From Candidatus Promineofilum glycogenicum (GTDB taxonomy: Bacteria; Chloroflexota; Anaerolineae; Promineifilales; Promineifilaceae), in the NCBI GenBank assembly GCA_016707605.1, contig JADJHJ010000020.1:1-57503 (forward strand): a DNA stretch of 57,503 nt, in the 5' to 3' direction. Shown here one piece after another: positions 35,378 through 44,347 of the stretch; the first letter of the stretch is position 1, and each line of letters opens with the position of its first letter. The notes beneath the pieces are model-generated. The model made no database searches. It was not told the DNA's origin and worked only from the letters and a program-made list of their open reading frames with translations. The position numbers were made by a program, and so were the translations under genes.

Positions 35378-36970
35378 ATGTTGCGTAGAGGTTCGTCTGT
35401 TTTCCTGTTGATTGTTGTTGTCCTGTTGTTGCTGGTCGCCTGCCGCGGGCGGGGCGAGGACGTGGGCCTCGTCACGCCGGAGAGCACGGCTATCACGCTG
35501 CCGACCACGGCAGCAACAAGCGTGGCCGCGACCTCAACCGTGGCCACGGCCGTGCCCGCGCCGACCGGCAGCGCCACGCCACTCGTCATCACCGCCGCGC
35601 CGCCGACGGCCGTGGTGGCGACGACCGTCCCGCCGGCGACTAACCCCGGCCCGCCGCCGGGCGGCTCGGCGCGGATCAATTTCGCCTCCGGGGCCACATC
35701 GGCCACCGTCAACAGCACGCTGGCCGCCAACGGCGACGGCGACAACTGGCTGCTGCATGTCAGCGCCGGGCAGGTCATCACCGTCCAGACCATCGCCAAC
35801 CCCGCCGGGCAGATGAACGTCCAACTGCTGGACGCCAACGGCAGCTTCATTGTCGGCAACCCGGACACGGTCGGCATCTCGGCCGCTGTGCCGGCCACCG
35901 GCGACTATCAGATCAGCCTGACCACGGCGACGGGCGCGCCGGCCGTGGCTTACACGCTGCAAGTGTTCGTCCCGGCCGGCGGCGGCACGGTCACGCCGCA
36001 GCGCATCCAGTTCGCCCCCGGCCAGGCCACGGCCCAGTTGCCGGATACCCTGGCCGCCGGCGGCGACCTGAACAGCTACGTGCTGAGCGTCGCCGCGGGC
36101 CAGACGATCCAGGTTGGGGTGTTTGCCAGCCCGCCGGCGGCGACCAACATCGTCATCCGCAACGCCGCCGGGCAAACGGTGGCCAATGGCACGGACATGT
36201 CCGGCGCGTCGGCCACGGCAGCCTCGGCCGGCGACTACTTCATCGACGTCAGCAACTTCAACGCCGCGCCGGCCGTCAGCTATACCCTGACCGTCACCGT
36301 GCCGCCGATCAGCCAGCCGCCGCCGCCGGTACAGCCGGTGCGGATCACCTTCGGGCCGGGGCAGACCAGCGCCCAGGTCAGCGGCGGGGTGTCGGCCGGC
36401 GCGCCGGTGGCCTACGTGCTGGGCGTCGCCGCCGGGCAGACGCTCATTACCGACCTGAATGACAACCCGTCGGCCACGGTGGAGATCACCATCACCGACC
36501 CGGCAGGCAACATCGTCAACTTCGGCCGCGGGCCGACGAGCCTGGGCACGGTGGCCGTGACCGGGGGCGACTACATCATCCGGTTGACCACAACGGCGGC
36601 CGCGGCGATGAGCTACGGGCTGACGGTCAACGTGCCGCCGCTGCCGACCGGCGGGGGGACGCGCATCGCGTTCGCGCCGGGGGCCACGTCGGCCACGGTC
36701 GGCGGCGACTTGCCCTTCGGCGGCGACACGGACACGTGGATCATCGGCGGCCTGGCCGGGCAGGGGCTGAACGTGACCGTCAGCGTGGCCGAGGCCACCG
36801 GCTGGGTGCGGGTCTACGTCTATGACGCGGCGGGGAGTATCGTTGGCCTGGGCACGGACATCACCGGGGTGCAGGCGCCGTTGAACAATACGGGCGACTA
36901 TCGCATCGTGGTCGTCAGCGACCAGGGGGCGGGGCCGCTGTCGTATTCGTTGACGGCTGAGATACCTTAA
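35378..36970 (+). CDS. Lipoprotein with four PPC-like beta-sandwich repeats
   Basis: 530 residues from the ATG at 35378 (GGGAG upstream). Signal MLRRGSSVFLLIVVVLLLLV ends in a lipobox LLVAC, so it is anchored to a membrane. A Thr/Pro/Ala-rich linker (~30-85) follows. Four repeats of ~105 residues share the pattern R-I-x-F-A-x-G-A-T-S-A-x-V, then DNWLLHVSAGQ or DTDTWIIGGLAGQ, then GDYQISLTT or GDYRIVVVS; these are bacterial pre-peptidase C-terminal (PPC)-like domains. Such proteins are surface-associated or bind carbohydrates or proteins. No enzyme domain is attached. Confidence 0.85.
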   Translation: MLRRGSSVFLLIVVVLLLLVACRGRGEDVGLVTPESTAITLPTTAATSVAATSTVATAVPAPTGSATPLVITAAPPTAVVATTVPPATNPGPPPGGSARINFASGATSATVNSTLAANGDGDNWLLHVSAGQVITVQTIANPAGQMNVQLLDANGSFIVGNPDTVGISAAVPATGDYQISLTTATGAPAVAYTLQVFVPAGGGTVTPQRIQFAPGQATAQLPDTLAAGGDLNSYVLSVAAGQTIQVGVFASPPAATNIVIRNAAGQTVANGTDMSGASATAASAGDYFIDVSNFNAAPAVSYTLTVTVPPISQPPPPVQPVRITFGPGQTSAQVSGGVSAGAPVAYVLGVAAGQTLITDLNDNPSATVEITITDPAGNIVNFGRGPTSLGTVAVTGGDYIIRLTTTAAAAMSYGLTVNVPPLPTGGGTRIAFAPGATSATVGGDLPFGGDTDTWIIGGLAGQGLNVTVSVAEATGWVRVYVYDAAGSIVGLGTDITGVQAPLNNTGDYRIVVVSDQGAGPLSYSLTAEIP

Positions 36971-36973
36971 GAG

Positions 36974-37080
36974 AGGGATTAGGGGCTAGGGATTAGGGAT
37001 TAGGGATTAGAAGCTCGGTCGTAGCGCTCTTCCCTAATCCCTAACACCTAATCCCTAATCCCTACCACCTAACACCTAAT
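36974..37080. repeat. TTAGGGATTAGGG / CCTAATCCCTAA inverted repeat
   Basis: Tandem heptamers in one orientation, then in the reverse, around GCGCTCTTCCC. Lies exactly between two convergent genes. Confidence 0.88.
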
Positions 37081-37540
37081 CCGCATTGCTGCCCGGCCGC
37101 AGGAGCGGGTTGAAGCAGGGGGAGCGGCCGGGGATGTAGTAGCCGAGGTAGGCCACGGGCGTGGCTTCGTCGGCACCGTTCCAGAAGAAATCGCTGGAGA
37201 GCAGGAAGCGCGAGACGAGGTCGTCTTCGATGGGCTTCAGCGTGGCGTCGTCCATCAGTGCGTCCGGCAGGTTGGGGTAGAGGGGGTAGGCCAAGGCGGC
37301 CAGGCGCGTGTCGCGCGTTTGCAGCACGCTCTGGTCGGCGGTCACGTCGGCGGCGAAGGCGCGCAGGTCGGCGTCGTTCAACGTCAGATAGCTCAGATTG
37401 CGGCGCAGGATGCGCACGATCAGGTCATCGACGTAGCCGGGCTGGCCCAGGCCGCGCGCCGCCCACCACGCCCCCGCGCCGCCTAACGCGGCCAGGCCGG
37501 TGATCAGAAAGGCGCGGCGGGTAAGTTTTGGTTGGTCCAT
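37076..37540 (-). CDS. Small Tat-exported protein, partner of the GMC oxidoreductase
   Basis: 154 residues from the ATG at 37540 (GGAGAACC upstream). A twin-arginine signal KLTRRAFLITGLAALGGAGA is followed by a helical domain (IVRILRRNLSYLTLNDADLR AFAADVTA in two parts) without cofactor motifs. It lies 38 bases downstream of a GMC oxidoreductase gene on the same strand. By analogy with gluconate dehydrogenase-like complexes, the small subunit may carry its folded flavoprotein partner through the Tat pathway. This role is inference. Confidence 0.75.
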   Translation of the reverse strand: MDQPKLTRRAFLITGLAALGGAGAWWAARGLGQPGYVDDLIVRILRRNLSYLTLNDADLRAFAADVTADQSVLQTRDTRLAALAYPLYPNLPDALMDDATLKPIEDDLVSRFLLSSDFFWNGADEATPVAYLGYYIPGRSPCFNPLLRPGSNAD

Positions 37541-37578
37541 CGGGTTCTCCGTGGCGAAGGGGGCGAGGCAATTCCAGA

Positions 37579-39037
37579 CTAGGAGCGGCCGAACAGGTGC
37601 TCCGCCGCCCACAGCGACAGCGCGGCCAGGGTCAGCGTCGGGTTGGCCGGGCTGCCGGTGGGGAACGCGCCGCTGCCCAGCACGACCAGGTTACGCACCG
37701 TGTGGTGGATCAGGTGGCGGTCGATGACGCTGGTGGCCGGGTCGTCGCCCATGACCGTCGTGCCCAGGATGTGGCCCTCGTTGGCCGTCGGCGTCGGGTC
37801 GAGCCGCACCTCCTCCACCGGCAGGCCGCGGAATAGCTCGTCGAGCAGGCCGGGCAGGGCGTCCATACTGCGGCGGGCGTAGTCGGAGCGCGGGCCGTGG
37901 ACGACCACCGGCCGCGCCGGATCGTCGCCGAGCATGACGCGATTCTCCTCGTTGGGCAGGTCCTCGAAGATGAACTTGAGCACCATGCGCTGCCGATGAC
38001 GGCCGCGCACGTTGCGCAGCGCCGGCAACCCGAACGGCAGCCGGGCGGCGTGGGCGGTGTTGAGCGACTCGATGAGGCAGGCGGCGCGCTCGCGGCGGTG
38101 GTCGCCGTCGTAGAGCATGTAGCCGTGGCCGGTGATGCTGGTGCTGCCGTTGTAGTTGTCCACGCCGTCGAGGTCGATGACCGAGCCGAGGGCGACCTGA
38201 TCGTGCAGCCGGCGGCCGAGGAGCGGGTGGTCGAAACCGGAGCGCAGCAGCAAGTGGGGGTTGAACAGGGCGTTGGCCCCCAGGCCGATCAGGTCGCCGC
38301 GAGCCGTCTCCGTCGCGCCGTCGCGGCGATAGACGACGCCGGAGGCCACGCCACCCGTCGTCTCGATGGCCTCGGCCGTGGCCCCGGTCAGCAGCGTCAC
38401 GCGCGGGTCGGCGTAGAGGCCGGCCATCTCGTTGAGGATGGTGAACTTGGCGTTGACCGGGCAGATGGTGCACGTGCCCGTGGCGCAGCAGGCCGGGCGG
38501 TGGTCGGTCTTCTGGCGGGCGCGGGCCGTGGGTTGGGCGAAGTAGCGGCCGGGGAAGGCGGCCTGCAACATCTTGTCGGCGTCGGACAGGCGATGGGCCG
38601 GCTGGGGGTAGGGGCCAGTGGCGCGGGAAAGGGGTCTCGTCCGGCCCGCTGACGGCCATCAGGCGCTCGGCCGTCTCGTAGTGTGGCACGAGGTCGTCGT
38701 AGCCGATGGGCCAGTCGCGGCCGACGCCATAGACCGACTGCATACGGAAGTCGTTGGGCAGCAGGCGCGGCGTGACGGCCCACCAGCAGTTGGACGCGCC
38801 GCCGTGGGCGATGGTGAAGTTCCACGTCTTGACCGCCGGATCGGATTGGCGGACGTAGGTGTCGTCGATGTTGACGTCGGAGGTGCGGCCGTTCTGCAAC
38901 TGCCAGCTATGGGGCCGGTTCGGCCCGCGCTCCAGCACCAGGACGCGCGCCGCGGCCGGGGCGGTGGGCAGATAGGCGGCCAGGAAGAAGGACGAGGCGA
39001 AACTGCTGCCGATGAGAATGAGGTCGTAATGCTCCAC
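37579..39037 (-). CDS. GMC-family oxidoreductase, frameshifted
   Basis: About 485 residues once a shift at 38604-38608 (a run of five G) is repaired. The N-terminal frame has a FAD-binding start YDLILIGSSFASSFFLAAYL, then VLVLERG and SNCWWAVTPRLLPNDF. The rest continues in frame from 38571 back: CCATGTCTICPVNAKFTIL, TGATAEAIETTGG, and the GMC end VLGSGAFPTGSPANPTLTLA. The glycine motif is unusual (GSSFAS instead of GxGxxG). It oxidises an alcohol or sugar. The GTG at 39037 lies six bases after a TATACT box, so it appears leaderless. It pairs with the small Tat protein downstream. Confidence 0.85.
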
Positions 39038-39043
39038 GCCGCT

Positions 39044-39049
39044 AGTATA
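39044..39049 (-). promoter_or_regulatory. -10 box of the GMC gene (leaderless)
   Basis: TATACT on the minus strand, then AGCGGC, then the GTG start. Same geometry as the TetR and solute-binding protein genes. Confidence 0.65.
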
Positions 39050-39093
39050 GCGCAGTTTGCGGCGGGTGGCAGCGGGGCGCGGCGCAGGGCAAC

Positions 39094-41886
39094 CTAGACG
39101 GCCACGCCGGCCTCGGCCGGCAGGGCCACCTTCACCTGAATGCGCGTCCCCTCGGCCGGGGCGCTGGCGATGGTCAGCAGGCCGCCGCCGCGCTCGACGC
39201 GCTCGCGCATGGACTTGAGGCCCAGGTGGCCGGGGAACTCCTGGGTCATGTCGAACCCCTGGCCGTTGTCGCAGACCTCCATGATGACGCGGCCGTTCTC
39301 GACCACCAGGCGCACTTCGGCCGACGTGGCCCGCGCGTGCTTGACGATGTTGTGCATCGCCTCCTGGGCCACGCGGTAGAGCATCTCCTTCTGGGTCAGC
39401 GACAGCTCCGGCTCCGGGCCGAACTCGGTGGCGACGGGGATCTGGTGGCGCGCGCCGAGGGCGGCCGTCTGCTTGCGCAGCGCGGCCACCAGCCCCTCGC
39501 TCTGCAACGACTCCGGCCGCAACTCGAAGATGAGGGCGCGCATCTCGGCCATGCCGGCGTCGGCCTGGGCCAGCACGTAGTCGAGCGGCTCGGCCAGCTT
39601 GGCCTGCGTCGCCGCGTCGATCGCCGAGCGGTCGAGCATCGTCCGCGCCGTGCGCGTGCCCAGGGCGATGCCGTAGAGCGCCTGCGACACGGAGTCGTGC
39701 AGCTCGCGGGCCAGCTTCTGCCGCTCCTCCAGCGCCGCCAGTTGCCCGGCCTGGCCATAGAGGCGGGCGTTCTCGATGGCCACGGCCAACTGGTTGGCCA
39801 GGGAGCGCAGCAGGTCCACGTCGCTCTCGTCGAAGTCGTCCAGCCGCTCGCTCTGGATGTCGAGCACGCCGATGACCAGCTCCTTGCTCTTGATGGGCAC
39901 GACGACCTCGGAGCGGGTGGACAGCCCGGCCAGGGGCACGTAGCGGCGGTCGCGGCTGACGTCGGGGCTGAGCAGGACGAGGCCGGTGGCCGCCGCCCGG
40001 CCGGTCAGCCCCTCCTTGCCGATGCGCAGCCGGTTGGGGCTGAAGAGAATCTCGCCTTCGTCGGAGACGAGTTGCCCCGCCCCGGCGCGATAGACGACGT
40101 AGTCGCCTTCGACCAGGGCGATGCCGACGTGGTAGTAGCCGAAGCGCTGGTGGATGAGGGCGGCCGTCTCGCGCAGCAGGCCGTCGAGGTCGAGGATGCC
40201 GGCGATGGACTGGCTGACCTGGTTGATGACGCGCAACTGCGCGACGCGCTCGCCCACGTCGGCGAAGAGGCGGGCATTTTCGATGGCCACGGCGGCCTGG
40301 GCGGCGAAGGCCATGGCCACCTCGACGCGCTGAGAGGTGTAGTAGCCGCGTTGGCCGTGGACGAGGGTCATGATGCCGACGCGCCGCTCGCGGGCCATGA
40401 GCGGCAGGCTGAGGATGGAGCCGATGGTGTCCATCAGGTCGGGGTTGTCCCGCTCGGCGGCGACGCGGCGCAGGTGATCGACGAAGGGGGATGGCTGCCC
40501 GGTGTCGGCCAGCAGCAGCGGCTCGCCACGGGAGAGGACAGCCTCCGTCTCCGGCAGCGCGCCGAGGTAGTAGACGTCGGCCAGAGCGACCGTCTCGCCG
40601 CGCTCTTCCAGCAGCACGGGGGTGTCGCCTTCCATAATAAAGAGGCGGGCGAAGCGGTAGTCGACCACTTCGCGCAGCCGGTCGAGGATTTGCGACAGGA
40701 GCGGCGGCAGTTCCAGCGTCGAGGCGACCTGGCGGCTGACGCCCAGCACGGTCTGTAGCTCGCGGGTGCGGTCGGCCACGCGCTGCTCCAGTTGGGCGTA
40801 GGACGCCTGAAGCTCGGCCGACATGCTGTTGAACTGCTCGGCCAGCGTCTCCAGCTCGTCGCCGGTGGGGGCGGTGACGGTGCGGCCGAAGTCGCCGCGG
40901 GCCACCTGGCGCGAGGCTTCGACCAGGGCGTTGATGGGCCGGGTGATACGCTGCATGCCCCCGGCGACGACCAGGGCGGGCAGGATGATGCCCAGCGACA
41001 GCAGCAGCGACAGCCCGGCGGTGTAGCGGCGCAGGGGGGCCATGAGCGTGGCCCACTCCTCTTCGATGACCAGGTTCCAGCTGGTGTTGGGGATGGGGCT
41101 ATAGCTGGCCAGCACTTCGCGGCCGTCGGCCGTGGGCGTGCGCAAGGCGCCGGAAGCGCGGGATAGGGCGGCGGCGGCCACGGGGTGGTCGGTGAAGGAG
41201 TCGCCGGCGGCGTCGCCGGTCGAAGCGTAGATGAGCCGCCCGGCGCTGTCGATGACGTGAGCCTCGCCTTTGCTGTCCAGCCGCAGGCGCAGGAGCGTGC
41301 CGTAGAGCGGATTCACCACGTCAGCGCCGACCAGGAAGCGGCCGACGAGGACGCCGCGCAGTTCGTTGCGCGCCGTCAGCACGGGCACGGCCACGTCGAT
41401 GGTCAGCGGCCCCTCCGGCGCGTCGGTCGTGGCCGGCGGGGCGGTGGCGATGTCGGAGAAGGCGGGGCGGTTGGGGTTCTGGATGATCTGGCGGAAGACG
41501 GGGCGGGCCGACCAGTCGCCGCCCAGGGCGGCCGGGTCGTCGGGCAGCGCGGCGAGGACGCGGCCGAGGTTGTCGAGCAGGACGACGCCACCGTCAAAGT
41601 AGGTCAGGCGGTTGGCGGCGGCGGCCAGGGCGCGGGCCAGGTCGTCGTTGGTTTCGCCGCCGGCCGTCAGGTCGCGGGCCACACCGCTGAGCAGTTCGGG
41701 GTACTCCTGAATGCTGGCGCTGACTTCGGCGGCCGAGAGGCGGGCCAGCTCGCGGTCGCGGTCGAGGACAAGGTCTTCGGCCAGGGCCTGGGCGGCGAAG
41801 TAGCCCACCGCGGCCACGACAACGAAGACGCTCAACGCGGGCAGGAGCGTCCAGGTGAGGATTTTGCGGCGAAGGGAGCCACGCAT
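39094..41886 (-). CDS. Membrane sensor histidine kinase (Cache-HAMP-GAF-GAF-HisKA_3)
   Basis: 930 residues. First membrane helix LLPALSVFVVVAAVGYFAAQ; an extracytoplasmic Cache-type domain (~45-275, ending SYSPIPNTSWNLVIEEEW); second helix (SLLLSLGIILPALVVAG); HAMP (RITRPINALVEASRQVARGD); two GAF domains (~385-535 and ~560-710, both ending VAIENARL); a HisKA_3 dimerisation domain with the phospho-His in LARELHDSVSQALYG (~728); and a NarL-type HATPase (AMHNIVKHA, DNGQGFD, GLKSMRERV). No response regulator gene is near. It follows the solute-binding protein gene, separated only by a repeat. Confidence 0.93.
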   Translation of the reverse strand: MRGSLRRKILTWTLLPALSVFVVVAAVGYFAAQALAEDLVLDRDRELARLSAAEVSASIQEYPELLSGVARDLTAGGETNDDLARALAAAANRLTYFDGGVVLLDNLGRVLAALPDDPAALGGDWSARPVFRQIIQNPNRPAFSDIATAPPATTDAPEGPLTIDVAVPVLTARNELRGVLVGRFLVGADVVNPLYGTLLRLRLDSKGEAHVIDSAGRLIYASTGDAAGDSFTDHPVAAAALSRASGALRTPTADGREVLASYSPIPNTSWNLVIEEEWATLMAPLRRYTAGLSLLLSLGIILPALVVAGGMQRITRPINALVEASRQVARGDFGRTVTAPTGDELETLAEQFNSMSAELQASYAQLEQRVADRTRELQTVLGVSRQVASTLELPPLLSQILDRLREVVDYRFARLFIMEGDTPVLLEERGETVALADVYYLGALPETEAVLSRGEPLLLADTGQPSPFVDHLRRVAAERDNPDLMDTIGSILSLPLMARERRVGIMTLVHGQRGYYTSQRVEVAMAFAAQAAVAIENARLFADVGERVAQLRVINQVSQSIAGILDLDGLLRETAALIHQRFGYYHVGIALVEGDYVVYRAGAGQLVSDEGEILFSPNRLRIGKEGLTGRAAATGLVLLSPDVSRDRRYVPLAGLSTRSEVVVPIKSKELVIGVLDIQSERLDDFDESDVDLLRSLANQLAVAIENARLYGQAGQLAALEERQKLARELHDSVSQALYGIALGTRTARTMLDRSAIDAATQAKLAEPLDYVLAQADAGMAEMRALIFELRPESLQSEGLVAALRKQTAALGARHQIPVATEFGPEPELSLTQKEMLYRVAQEAMHNIVKHARATSAEVRLVVENGRVIMEVCDNGQGFDMTQEFPGHLGLKSMRERVERGGGLLTIASAPAEGTRIQVKVALPAEAGVAV

Positions 41887-41966
41887 GGCGAGTGACGAGT
41901 GACGAGTGACGAGTGACGAGTGACGAGCGTTCTGAACTCGTCACTCGTCACTCATTACTCGTCACT
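41887..41966. repeat. GAGTGACGAGTGACGAG inverted repeat
   Basis: Tandem GAGTGAC units, then the reverse complement, centred on CGTTCTGAACTCG. It fills the whole gap between the kinase start and the preceding stop. Confidence 0.88.
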
Positions 41967-43287
41967 CCTGTAGGGCTTCTATCTCCGCGCAGGCCGCCGC
42001 CAGCCGCTCGGCCGGCTGGGCCTGGCCGAGGGTGAGGATGTCCTCGAAGGCGGCGTCGGTGATGTCGCGGACGCCGATCATGTTGGCGAACACTTCGGCG
42101 GTGACGGAGTAGCCGCGCACGTGGCCGTCGGCGAAGATGGCCAGGTCGAGGTCGGCCGTCTGCTCCGGGTAGTCGGCGCGGATGAACTCGGCCCACTGCT
42201 CGACCAGCGAGGCGCGGGCCGGTTGCAGGAAGCTGGCCTCGGCCATCGCCAGGCCGTACTGCTCGCTGACCAGGAACTTGAGCAACTCCCAGGCCTCCTG
42301 CGGGTGGGGGGTGCCGGCGCTGATGGCGAAGCCGTCGGTGGTGGCCAGGGTGGCCCGGCCGGCGGGGCCGGTGGGGAACGGGGCGATGCCGACGCGGAAG
42401 TCGGCGTTGGCCAGGATGTCCTTCAGCGCCCAGGAGCCGTCTTCGACCATCGCCACCCGCCCCTCCCAGAAGGCGCGGCGCGTCTCCAGCTTGTTGAGGG
42501 CCAGGGGCGTGGCCATCACGCCGTCGTCCTGGAAGCGGGCGCGCAGCCATTCCAGGGCGGCCACGGCCGGCTCTTCATCGAGGACGCAGTCGGTCGGGTC
42601 GTCGGGGTTGACGTAGTGGCCGCCGAAGGCGTTGACGTGGATCTGCACCCGGTCGTAGATGGGGTCGAGGGTGCTACCCCAGGCCAGGCCGCCGGCGGCG
42701 TCGCCGGTCAGGGCGGTCATGGCGGCCAGGTAGTCGTCGTAGGTCCAATCGGCGGCGGGGTAGGCCAGGCCGGCGGCGTCGAAGAGGTCTTTATTATAGT
42801 AGACGGCCAGCGCGCCGTGGTACTTGGGCAGAGCGTACTGGAGGCCGTCGGGGGTGAAGAACGCTTCGTACTGGGCGGCGTCCCACTCGGAGATGACGTC
42901 GGCGGCCAGGTCGCGTTCGACGTAGGGACGCAGGTCGAGCAGGTAGCCGGCCTGCCCCCAGGCGGGGAAGAAGTCGCAGCAGCCGGAGATGACGTCGGCG
43001 GCCGAGCCGGCCTGGAACATGCCGGGCATCTCGCCGGGCACGTCTTCGGGGTCGGGGGTGTAGAAGACGCGGATGTTGGGGTGGGCGGCGTGGAACTCGG
43101 CCAGTTGGGCCTGGGCCATACCGGGGAACCAGTCGGTGCGCCAATCCTGGTAGACGAGTTGGACGATCTCGCCGGCGGGGACTTCTTCGGCGGTGATGGC
43201 GCTTTCGGCGGTGTCGGCCGCGCCGCCGGGGGCGCAGGCGGTTAGCAGGACAAGAGAGAGTAGGAGTAACAGGCGCTTGACGTGCAT
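41962..43287 (-). CDS. Sugar ABC transporter-type solute-binding lipoprotein
   Basis: 441 residues. A lipoprotein signal ends LVLLTACAPGG (Cys18). The mature part is an extracellular binding protein of family 1 (sugar type): FHAAHPNIRVFYTPDPED, ADVISGCCDFFPAWGQAGYL, GLQYALPKYHGALAVYYNKD, FWEGRVAMVEDGSW and PHPQEAWELLKFLVSEQYG. No permease or ATPase genes accompany it. The next gene is a sensor kinase, so it may feed that sensor rather than a transporter. The mRNA looks leaderless: TATAAT, then six bases, then ATG 43287. Confidence 0.9.
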   Translation of the reverse strand: MHVKRLLLLLSLVLLTACAPGGAADTAESAITAEEVPAGEIVQLVYQDWRTDWFPGMAQAQLAEFHAAHPNIRVFYTPDPEDVPGEMPGMFQAGSAADVISGCCDFFPAWGQAGYLLDLRPYVERDLAADVISEWDAAQYEAFFTPDGLQYALPKYHGALAVYYNKDLFDAAGLAYPAADWTYDDYLAAMTALTGDAAGGLAWGSTLDPIYDRVQIHVNAFGGHYVNPDDPTDCVLDEEPAVAALEWLRARFQDDGVMATPLALNKLETRRAFWEGRVAMVEDGSWALKDILANADFRVGIAPFPTGPAGRATLATTDGFAISAGTPHPQEAWELLKFLVSEQYGLAMAEASFLQPARASLVEQWAEFIRADYPEQTADLDLAIFADGHVRGYSVTAEVFANMIGVRDITDAAFEDILTLGQAQPAERLAAACAEIEALQE

Positions 43288-43293
43288 GCGCCC

Positions 43294-43299
43294 ATTATA
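43294..43299 (-). promoter_or_regulatory. -10 box of the solute-binding protein gene (leaderless)
   Basis: TATAAT on the minus strand, then GGGCGC, then the ATG. The -35 position falls in a TTAGGGATTAGGG repeat and shows no consensus. Confidence 0.65.
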
Positions 43300-43300
43300 A

Positions 43301-43372
43301 CAGGGATTAGGGGTTAGGGATTAGGGATTAGGGGCCAGAGAAGAGCGTTCGTCCCTGGCCCCTGGCCCCTAC
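43301..43372. repeat. TTAGGGATTAGGG plus GGGGCCAGAG composite repeat
   Basis: Combines the TTAGGGATT tract with arms of the GGCCCCTGGCCCC family. Lies immediately upstream of the solute-binding protein promoter. Confidence 0.8.
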
Positions 43373-43375
43373 ATC

Positions 43376-43855
43376 TTACGGGTACGGGTTGCCGGGGTGG
43401 TGCAGTTGCCCGCGAACGGCCCCGCCGGGGTATTCGGCGTTGTGGACGTTGACGTAGTAGTCGCGCGGGCTGCGCAGCAGGTTGCGGATGAGCATCGGGT
43501 CGACGTCGGCGGCGCAGCCGGTGGAGCGGCCATTGGTCGGCGCGGTCAGGCCCAGGACGACGGGGCCGGCCACGTCTGGCCCGCCAACGTGAATGTGGGC
43601 GGCCGTGGCCGGGCCGATCTTGCGCACGACCAGCGTCCAGCAGACCCGGCCGTCGCGCTGGTTGACCTTGATGGTCGCCATGCCGCTGCCGTCGGGGTCG
43701 CCGGGGCCGGGGACTTCGTTCGCGCCCCAAAGGGAAGCGGTGCGGCGCTTGACGTGGTGGTCATCGGGGGCGGCAAAAATGGCGGTGGCGATGACCAATG
43801 TCATCAATAGAGCCAGGACAACGAACAGAACAGGGGGAAGACGTCGCTTGAACAC
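43376..43855 (-). CDS. Secreted CHRD-domain protein
   Basis: 159 residues from GTG 43855; GAGGAG lies eight bases upstream, better than the in-frame TTG at 43861. Signal peptide with a hydrophobic core LPPVLFVVLALLMTLVIATA. The mature part is a CHRD domain: SLWGANEVPGPGDPDGSGMA, VCWTLVVRKIGPATAAHIHV, PRDYYVNVHNAEYPGGAVRG. CHRD domains fold as beta sandwiches; in bacteria their role is unknown but they are secreted, often as single domains. It has its own promoter. Confidence 0.9.
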   Translation of the reverse strand: MFKRRLPPVLFVVLALLMTLVIATAIFAAPDDHHVKRRTASLWGANEVPGPGDPDGSGMATIKVNQRDGRVCWTLVVRKIGPATAAHIHVGGPDVAGPVVLGLTAPTNGRSTGCAADVDPMLIRNLLRSPRDYYVNVHNAEYPGGAVRGQLHHPGNPYP

Positions 43856-43992
43856 GGGCAAATCTCCTCATCTCTTTGGCCGAAGGGCCGCGCACAAACA
43901 CCGGAAGCCGACCGCAACGGCAGCACGCCTACCGGGGGCGAGATGAAGAGCACGTTGGATGGTAAGAGTGTACCCGCCTGGAAAGTGGAAGC

Positions 43993-44022
43993 ATAGTAGC
44001 ATTTGTTCGTTGGCTAAGTCAA
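43993..44022 (-). promoter_or_regulatory. Promoter of the CHRD gene
   Basis: Minus strand TTGACT (44017-44022), 18-base spacer, TACTAT (43993-43998). This leaves a ~130-base leader in a locally AT-rich stretch. Confidence 0.6.
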
Positions 44023-44062
44023 TTACCCTAGGCTCGGTTTATAGAATTTACTCATATTAGGA

Positions 44063-44090
44063 GATAGGGGTTAGGGGCTAGGGATTAGGG
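44063..44090. repeat. TTAGGGGCTAGGGATTAGGG tract
   Basis: Short member of the TTAGGGATT family in the divergent gap before the antirepressor gene. Confidence 0.7.
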
Positions 44091-44130
44091 AAGAGGTTAG
44101 CGGGGACGGTTGGTTGAGTGAGGCGAGGCG

Positions 44131-44155
44131 CACAGGATAAGAATCCTGTGCTACA
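44131..44155. repeat. ACAGGATAAGAATCCTGT palindrome
   Basis: Single copy CACAGGATAAGAATCCTGTG followed by CTACA, as in other copies. Confidence 0.85.
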
Positions 44156-44234
44156 GCGGCGTTCGCCTTGCGCGGCGCGGGTGGTACACTTGTGCCAGGG
44201 AGGCGGGCCAGGCCGGCTAACGGGGCGAGGCTGG

Positions 44235-44251
44235 GTAGACAGTTTGTCTAC
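44235..44251. repeat. GTAGACA-TGTCTAC palindrome, upstream copy
   Basis: Perfect 7-bp arms GTAGACA / TGTCTAC with loop GTT, preceded by CTGG. A second copy lies in the following gene. Confidence 0.75.
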
Positions 44252-44347
44252 GGGGCTGTCGGAGGCAGCGACCTCTGTAAGCGTTACACTTACGCCGCGG
44301 CTGGAGAGATGCCCGCCACTCTGTCATTCCCGGAGACACAGCGAACG

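Noticed and set aside
37691..41056. A 1,121-codon minus-strand ORF across the GMC and kinase genes
   Set aside because: Only its stretch near 38600-39037 is real (N-terminus of the GMC enzyme). The rest is an Arg/Pro/Ala-rich shadow of the kinase and of the GMC C-terminus.
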